5,634 nt of DNA from assembly GCA_009885905.1 (NCBI GenBank), contig VFJU01000236.1, positions 1-5,634 of the forward strand. The letters run 5' to 3'. A program made the translations under genes and the position numbers. The notes beneath the pieces were generated by a model. The model was not told the DNA's origin, ran no database searches, and saw nothing but the letters and a program-made list of their open reading frames with translations. Source of the stretch: Verrucomicrobiota bacterium (GTDB lineage Bacteria; Verrucomicrobiota; Verrucomicrobiia; Verrucomicrobiales; Akkermansiaceae). Below, one piece after another: positions 1 through 3,847 of this stretch; position 1 is the stretch's first letter; each line of letters starts with the position of its first letter.

Positions 1-94
1 CGGTCTCACCATTCGGCCCCATCGGGTCCATTTGCTTGAGACCGCCATAGCGACTGCCCATACCAGCGGCGAGAACAAGGAGTGTAGGTTTCAT
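1..94 (-). CDS. Nucleotidyltransferase (NTP_transferase superfamily), N-terminal fragment
   Basis: Only the first 31 codons are present; the gene continues past base 1. The ATG is at 94-92. Residues 8-21 read LAAGMGSRYGGLKQ, the nucleotide-binding signature (L-A-A-G-x-G-x-R-x-G-x-x-K) of enzymes that transfer a nucleoside monophosphate onto a sugar phosphate or similar acceptor. The GG-L-K-Q form followed by a Pro/Gly/Asn-rich stretch suits the stand-alone nucleotidyltransferase family of about 300 residues better than GlmU or MobA, but the substrate cannot be told from this fragment. It should be a soluble cytoplasmic enzyme. No Shine-Dalgarno sequence precedes the ATG. A candidate terminator for the upstream gcvH transcript lies between the two genes, so this gene is probably transcribed separately. 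The start and superfamily are secure; the specific function is open. Confidence 0.8.
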   Translation of the reverse strand, partial: MKPTLLVLAAGMGSRYGGLKQMDPMGPNGET

Positions 95-104
95 AACTAT
101 TGAG

Positions 105-134
105 TTGATAGAAGGTCAACGTTGGCTCGTGCAA
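105..134 (-). promoter_or_regulatory. Candidate sigma-70-type promoter for the nucleotidyltransferase gene
   Basis: Read on the minus strand, TTGCAC (134-129) is followed after 18 bp by TATCAA (110-105), each matching four of six consensus bases. Transcription would begin near 98, only a few bases before the ATG at 94, giving an almost leaderless message. It lies downstream of the candidate gcvH terminator, where a separate promoter would be needed. Matches of this quality arise often by chance, so this is a suggestion only. Confidence 0.25.
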
Positions 135-148
135 TGATCTTGGGGTGG

Positions 149-186
149 AAAAGTATAACTTAGTCGTAACCTTAGAGACGACCAAG
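149..186 (-). terminator. Candidate intrinsic terminator after gcvH
   Basis: On the minus strand the transcript would form a nine-pair stem, CTTGGTCGT (186-178) against ACGACTAAG (167-159), with a ten-base loop. It is followed by the T-rich stretch TTATACTTTT (158-149). Eight pairs are Watson-Crick and one is G-U. In plus-strand RNA the same position would be an A-C mismatch, so the hairpin is better formed in the direction of gcvH transcription. The stem begins 17 bases past the gcvH stop codon. The weak points are a modest stem GC content, an interrupted T-tract and a rather large loop. Confidence 0.5.
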
Positions 187-203
187 CCAATGACTGATTA
201 GAT

Positions 204-581
204 TCAACCAATGAGTGCGCCATAGGATGACGCATCTAGCAGATTAGACACTTGTGCGGCATCTTTCACTTTGAGTTTGAAAATCCAACCCTTGCCATAG
301 GGATCGGTGTTTACCAGCGATGGGTCTGCCTCGACAAGTGGGTTCACTTCCACGATTTCGCCACTGACTGGTGCGTAAATATCGCTGGCGGCTTTGACGG
401 ATTCGACGACGGCGGTAGGATCTCCCGCGTCGACTGAACGACCAAGAGCCGGAAGTTCTACAAACACAACATCTGTGAGTTCTGCTTGAGCGTGATCGGA
501 AATTCCGACGGTGGCGATGTCGCCTTCGAGGCGAGCCCATTCGTGAGAGGTGGCGTAGCGGAGTTCAGCTGGGGTATTCAT
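204..581 (-). CDS. gcvH: Glycine cleavage system H protein
   Basis: This 125-residue protein is the lipoyl shuttle of the glycine cleavage complex. Its lipoyl arm receives the aminomethyl group from glycine decarboxylase (P protein), presents it to GcvT, and is then reoxidised by the dihydrolipoamide dehydrogenase (L protein). It acts in the cytoplasm. The length is normal for the family. The N-terminal [13 protein letters not shown] (9-21) is the usual H-protein opening. The lipoylation site lies in [14 protein letters not shown] (58-71), with Lys63 as the modified residue. SGEIVEVN and the late [12 protein letters not shown] segment complete the lipoyl fold. The ATG at 581 fits the family start; no clear Shine-Dalgarno sequence precedes it. 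gcvT ends 26 bp upstream on the same strand, so the two are very probably cotranscribed, and a candidate terminator follows. Nothing suggests degeneration. The assignment is secure. Confidence 0.97.
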   Translation of the reverse strand: MNTPAELRYATSHEWARLEGDIATVGISDHAQAELTDVVFVELPALGRSVDAGDPTAVVESVKAASDIYAPVSGEIVEVNPLVEADPSLVNTDPYGKGWIFKLKVKDAAQVSNLLDASSYGALIG

Positions 582-607
582 GGATGGATAGATACAAATT
601 TCAAAAA

Positions 608-1693
608 TCAGAGTGAATGAGTGGGCTTGTAAAATGGTTTTTTGACGACTTCCGCTGGGAAGAGTCTGCCGCGCACTTCGATTTGCAGTGGGGTGCCTAT
701 TTTAGTAAAAGCTGCAGGTAGGTAGGCCATGCCGATGCCGCACATCAGCGAGGGCGAAAGCACACCGCTCGCGAGTTCTCCTAGGTTTGCGCCGTCGGCA
801 GAAATCACCGGATAGTGAGCACGAGGTGGGGCACCTTTTTCGAGGTAGCGAATGGCTGTTAGTTTGACTGCTGGTCCATCAGCTTTCTGTTGTACGAGTG
901 TGTCGCGACCCACAAATTTGCCCTTTTCTAAAGCACAAAAAATTCCGAGACCGGCTTCGATGGGTGAGCGCTCAGGGGACAGATCATTGCCATTGAGTGG
1001 GTAGCCCATTTCCAAACGCAGTGAGTCGCGTGCACCGAGGCCACACGCTTTTGCGCCCGCGGCGAGGAACTTATCCCAGACAGCGATTCCCTCGCTCGCC
1101 TGAGTGAAAATTTCGAAGCCATCCTCACCAGTGTAACCTGTGCGGCAAACGATGAATCCGTCTGCGGTGGTGCTAATTCCATTGCGAAGCGGCAGCATCT
1201 CAGACGGAAATGCTCGTGAAAAAATTTCAACTGCAGTGGGTCCTTGGACGGCCATCCCTGCCCATAATTCGCTCTCGTTGCGCAGCACGATTTCCTCGTC
1301 CTGGCGTGCGGCCATCCAGAAGAAATCTTCCTCAATCATCGACGCATTGACGACGAGAAAAAACTCCGTTTCGTCCGAGCGATAGGCGATCAAGTCATCG
1401 ATCACGCCGCCGCTTTCGTTTAGCATGAGTGTGTATTGTCCTTGGCCGATCCCGAGCTTGGAGATGTCGTTCGTGAGTAGGCCATCGAGCCAAGCTGCCG
1501 CCGTGGGGCCGCTGACGATAAACTGTCCCATGTGTGAAATGTCGAAAATCCCGCAAGCCGTTCGCACGGCGGTGTGCTCATCGATGATCGAGGTGTATTG
1601 CACTGGCATGTTCCAACCGGCGAATGAAACGAGCTTTGCGCCAAGCGCCACATGTGCTGCCTCGAGTGGGGAGTGTTTGATTTCGTCAGTCAC
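608..1693 (-). CDS. gcvT: Aminomethyltransferase (glycine cleavage system T protein)
   Basis: GcvT takes the aminomethyl group carried on lipoylated H protein, releases ammonia and passes the one-carbon unit to tetrahydrofolate as 5,10-methylene-THF. I chose the GTG at 1693-1691, which gives 361 residues, the normal family length. The frame stays open to an ATG at 1786, but the extra 31 residues lie before the family's usual N-terminus and overlap the preceding gene. In GTG numbering the landmarks are [11 protein letters not shown] (23-33), [10 protein letters not shown] (48-57), [11 protein letters not shown] (95-105, containing the folate-contacting Asp, about D100), [11 protein letters not shown] (186-196), [20 protein letters not shown] (219-238) and SPIEAGL (243-249). 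The GcvT C-terminal barrel domain follows, ending in KPFYK. No Shine-Dalgarno sequence is seen. A candidate promoter abuts the GTG, and gcvH follows after 26 bp. Function is secure; the start is likely. Confidence 0.95.
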   Translation of the reverse strand: MTDEIKHSPLEAAHVALGAKLVSFAGWNMPVQYTSIIDEHTAVRTACGIFDISHMGQFIVSGPTAAAWLDGLLTNDISKLGIGQGQYTLMLNESGGVIDDLIAYRSDETEFFLVVNASMIEEDFFWMAARQDEEIVLRNESELWAGMAVQGPTAVEIFSRAFPSEMLPLRNGISTTADGFIVCRTGYTGEDGFEIFTQASEGIAVWDKFLAAGAKACGLGARDSLRLEMGYPLNGNDLSPERSPIEAGLGIFCALEKGKFVGRDTLVQQKADGPAVKLTAIRYLEKGAPPRAHYPVISADGANLGELASGVLSPSLMCGIGMAYLPAAFTKIGTPLQIEVRGRLFPAEVVKKPFYKPTHSL

Positions 1694-1702
1694 TGGGTGG
1701 AG

Positions 1703-1729
1703 ATTGTAAGTCGGGCGGAGACTTGTCAA
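1703..1729 (-). promoter_or_regulatory. gcvT: Candidate promoter abutting the gcvT GTG start
   Basis: On the minus strand a perfect TTGACA (1729-1724) is followed, after a short 15-bp spacer, by TACAAT (1708-1703, five of six to TATAAT). Transcription would begin about four to six bases before the GTG at 1693, giving a nearly leaderless gcvT-gcvH message. The site lies wholly in the 59-bp gap after the upstream small gene. If real, it supports the GTG start, because the in-frame ATG at 1786 would lie upstream of the transcript. The 15-bp spacing is below the 17-bp optimum. Confidence 0.4.
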
Positions 1730-1752
1730 CCGGATGAACCCACTGCGTAGAA

Positions 1753-2004
1753 TTACTTTTTCCACCAATCGCCATCTTTTTCCCAAGGTTCCGAACTCGA
1801 TGAGTGATTCTGAATCAGAGAGGTTTGAGGTGACTTGGTATTTTCGGTCACCTCGTCGATCAGATCGTCGACCATCTGGTCACGCCGCGCGGCATTTCGC
1901 AGTCCGCAGACGATCAAAAGCACAATGACGCCGGCGCTCAGCAGCATCATGCAGAGCATCGCCAAAACGAAACCGTCCACTTCTGATAGTTGATCAGTTA
2001 TCAT
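1753..2004 (-). CDS. Small single-pass membrane protein, unknown function
   Basis: I do not recognise this 83-residue protein. Residues 11-34 form one strongly hydrophobic helix (GFVLAMLCMMLLSAGVIVLL onward). It is followed by the basic RNAARR (36-41), which by the positive-inside rule puts the C-terminus in the cytoplasm. Residues 42-57 are acidic, 58-71 polar and Ser-rich, and the end is a charged aromatic tail, EPWEKDGDWWKK (72-83), with three tryptophans. There is no signal-peptide cleavage pattern, lipobox or known catalytic motif. It starts at ATG 2004 with no Shine-Dalgarno sequence, faces the rhomboid-like gene across a 136-bp divergent spacer, and ends 59 bp before gcvT on the same strand, so read-through into gcvT is possible. 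A real gene is supported by its membrane-protein composition, its place in an otherwise empty interval, and the purposeful-looking tail. A link to glycine cleavage is not implied. Confidence 0.65.
   Translation of the reverse strand: MITDQLSEVDGFVLAMLCMMLLSAGVIVLLIVCGLRNAARRDQMVDDLIDEVTENTKSPQTSLIQNHSSSSEPWEKDGDWWKK
1984..2003. promoter_or_regulatory. Imperfect 20-bp palindrome over the start of the small membrane-protein gene
   Basis: The stretch reads TGATA-GT-TGATCA-GT-TATCA. The outer five bases on each side and the central six are symmetric (16 of 20 positions), and only the two GT spacers break the symmetry. It covers codons 1-7 of the minus-strand gene, including most of the ATG. The position and symmetry would suit an operator for a dimeric regulator, but it lies in coding sequence and may be chance. 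TGATCA recurs at 2128-2133, close to the opposite gene's start. Confidence 0.2.
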
Positions 2005-2140
2005 AAGATGATTAAATCGAATTCAATATTCGCGGAGGAAATCCTTAAACGCACGAAATATTTTCTGTGAACCCAAACTTGCCAATCCGTTAGTCGCTGG
2101 GGCTTGTCAATCGCAGCGATTTTGGGATGATCACGACCAC

Positions 2141-2926
2141 ATGACAATTTTCGATCGATTGGAGCGCCGATTCGGCTGGTTGGCTTTCCCGGGGTTCCTC
2201 CGCTACTATGCTTTGCTTCAAATCCTTGTCTTCGTTCTTCAACTGGTGCGCCCCGACATCGGCGAGGTGTTGGCTTTCGACCGTGCGAAGATATTCTCTG
2301 GAGAGATCTGGCGGGTCGTCACGATGTTTTTTGCGAGTTCGCAGTTTGGTAAACCAACGTTGATCAACATCGCCTTCCTGATCTTTGCGGTGAATTTTGT
2401 TTTCATGGTCAGTGACGGGCTGGAAAATGCGTGGGGCAGTTTCAAGACATCCTTATTCTATTACACAGGAATTCTGGTCGTGCTGGTTGCGAGTTTTGCT
2501 TATCCATTTGCCATTCCTTCGAGTGGAATGGTGCTTTTTGGTGCAGCTTTCGTCGCTTTTGCGACGCTCTATCCAAAAACTGAAATACTGTTATTTTTCG
2601 TCATTCCTGTTCAAGTTCGTTTCCTCGGAATGTTTGCGGGTGCCTTGATCTTTTTTGATGCGATATCGCAGCCCATTTTGATGCCATTCTATCTAGCAGC
2701 TTATTCAAACTATTTTATCTGGGCCGCGGTACCTGCTCTTCGAGGTACGGCGAGGATCTTCGAAGCGGGCCAACGCAAAAAACGTTTTGATTCGCTAAAA
2801 ATGGGAAAGAGTGAGGCTTTTCACATATGCGTGATTTGCCACCGTGACGATGTGATGGATCCTGAGGTCGAATTTCGGATCGGTGCGGACGGAAAAGAGT
2901 ATTGCGATCTACACTTGCCTGATTAG
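2141..2926 (+). CDS. Rhomboid/Derlin-like multi-pass membrane protein with C-terminal Cys/His motif, probably not a protease
   Basis: This 261-residue protein has about six hydrophobic segments (roughly 22-36, 74-92, 104-124, 130-143, 148-178 in two passes, 184-199) and a hydrophilic C-terminal tail of about 60 residues. GEIWRVVT (54-61) matches the WR loop of the rhomboid superfamily. Asn76 in PTLIN lines up with the HxxxN site but without its His. PSSGM (126-130) corresponds to GxSG, placing Ser128 where the nucleophile sits. The only histidines in the whole protein are 228, 234 and 258, all in the tail, so the Ser-His dyad cannot form; I infer a pseudoprotease. The tail holds C230-x2-C233 and C255-x2-H258, a possible zinc site. 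A basic stretch, QRKKR (211-215), follows the last helix and suggests a cytoplasmic tail. The start is ATG 2141, without a Shine-Dalgarno sequence. The superfamily call is from motif resemblance; the biological role is unknown. Confidence 0.7.
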   Translation: MTIFDRLERRFGWLAFPGFLRYYALLQILVFVLQLVRPDIGEVLAFDRAKIFSGEIWRVVTMFFASSQFGKPTLINIAFLIFAVNFVFMVSDGLENAWGSFKTSLFYYTGILVVLVASFAYPFAIPSSGMVLFGAAFVAFATLYPKTEILLFFVIPVQVRFLGMFAGALIFFDAISQPILMPFYLAAYSNYFIWAAVPALRGTARIFEAGQRKKRFDSLKMGKSEAFHICVICHRDDVMDPEVEFRIGADGKEYCDLHLPD

Positions 2927-2931
2927 TACCA

Positions 2932-3783
2932 TCAAAGAATATCCGCAACGAAAGATTCCTTTTGAAAAATAGAGAATGCGTCGGGTTCTTCACCCGTGCC
3001 TAGAAAGCGTGGTGGGATGTTCAGCTGGTCGTGGATGCTAACCGCGATGCCACCCTTACCCGAGCCATCGAGTTTAGTGATGATGAGCCCATCGAGCGGG
3101 CTGGCTTTGTGGAATTCTTTTGCCTGCTGAAGAGCGTTAGATCCGGTGGTGGCGTCGACAACTAACAGAGTTAAGTGCGGTGCAGAAGCGTCTTGCTTTG
3201 CAAGAGTGCGGCAGATTTTCCCAAGTTCTTCCATGAGATTATGGCGAGTGTGAATGCGTCCTGCGGTGTCGCAAATGAGGAATTCGACCTTGTCAGCGAT
3301 CGCTTTTTGATGGGCATGAAAACAGACGGACGAGGGGTCAGCGTTGGGGTTTCCTGTGACCACAGAAATGCTCAACCGCTCACCCCAGCGCTGAAGTTGC
3401 TCCACCGCGGCAGCACGGAAAGTGTCGGCGGCGGCTAAGATCACCGAGTGATTTCGTTGTTTGAACCACAACCCTAATTTCGCGGAAGAAGTGGTTTTGC
3501 CGGTGCCATTGACACCGACGACTAAAATCACGAATGGCTTGCCGTCCGCACGCGGAACGGGCGGCGCAAGGGCGTCGGGCAGTCGTTTAGAAATTTGCCT
3601 GCGCGTGACCTGCACAACATCTTCGCCAGAAATTTCTCTGCCAAGATCTCGAAGTTCATCAAGGATGGCGGTGGTCATGCGAATCCCGAGATCGGAACTG
3701 ATTAGATCGGCCTCGAGGTCATCCCAATCGATTTCTGCGCGATTGGTGATCTTGTTAAATAGTGATTTGAAAAAGCCAGCCAT
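2932..3783 (-). CDS. ftsY: Signal recognition particle receptor FtsY (short form)
   Basis: FtsY is the SRP receptor GTPase. It docks ribosome-nascent chain-Ffh complexes at the inner membrane and hands them to the SecYEG translocon. The 283 residues contain the N domain (about 1-75, with LEADLISSDLG at 23-33 as the ALLEADV-like motif) and the G domain. The G motifs are the P-loop GVNGTGKTT (90-98), DTFRAAAVEQL (120-130), DTAGR (172-176), TKLDGSGKGG (236-245) and GTGE (262-265). The pairing ATTGSNALQQAKEF (211-224) and the FVADIL ending point to FtsY rather than Ffh, and there is no methionine-rich M domain. The acidic A domain of E. coli FtsY is absent, as in many bacteria. The N-terminal MAGFFKSLFNKI is an amphipathic, basic segment suited to membrane contact. 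The start is ATG 3783, with no Shine-Dalgarno sequence but an inverted repeat just upstream. Its stop lies 5 bp from the convergent gene's stop. The assignment is secure. Confidence 0.95.
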   Translation of the reverse strand: MAGFFKSLFNKITNRAEIDWDDLEADLISSDLGIRMTTAILDELRDLGREISGEDVVQVTRRQISKRLPDALAPPVPRADGKPFVILVVGVNGTGKTTSSAKLGLWFKQRNHSVILAAADTFRAAAVEQLQRWGERLSISVVTGNPNADPSSVCFHAHQKAIADKVEFLICDTAGRIHTRHNLMEELGKICRTLAKQDASAPHLTLLVVDATTGSNALQQAKEFHKASPLDGLIITKLDGSGKGGIAVSIHDQLNIPPRFLGTGEEPDAFSIFQKESFVADIL

Positions 3784-3794
3784 GGGTGTGGTGC

Positions 3795-3821
3795 GACCCT
3801 AGTCGTGAGAAGCGGAGGGTC
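3795..3821. other. GC-rich inverted repeat between the MBG-repeat gene and ftsY
   Basis: GACCCT (3795-3800) and AGGGTC (3816-3821) are perfect six-base inverted arms around a 15-base loop, inside the 64-bp gap between the two minus-strand genes. No T-tract follows on the minus strand (the next bases are GCACCACACCC, then the ftsY ATG), so it is not a standard intrinsic terminator. It could be an operator, a leader hairpin, a terminator without a U-tract, or chance. Confidence 0.25.
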
Positions 3822-3847
3822 AATGGGATTGAGAACGGACGGGGCGC

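Noticed and set aside
244..1709. Shadow frames across gcvH and gcvT on both strands
   Set aside because: Their Arg/Ser-rich or otherwise unstructured translations match no family, and they overlap well-identified genes entirely.
1694..1742. Terminator between the small membrane gene and gcvT (TGGGT/ACCCA)
   Set aside because: Five pairs around a 39-base loop with no T-tract is not credible.
1694..1786. A 31-residue N-terminal extension of GcvT from ATG 1786
   Set aside because: It precedes the family's normal N-terminus, would overlap the upstream gene's 3' end, and lies across a good candidate promoter. The GTG at 1693 gives the normal length.
1694..2140. Glycine riboswitch upstream of gcvT or of the preceding small gene
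   Set aside because: The gap before gcvT is only 59 bp, too short for an aptamer. I could not find the conserved glycine-aptamer stems in the 136-bp divergent spacer. A covariance-model search would settle it.
2934..2960. Terminator at the convergent gene ends (AAAGAAT against ATTCCTTT)
   Set aside because: The stem needs a bulge, is AT-only apart from one pair, and lies in the ftsY coding end with no proper T-run after it.
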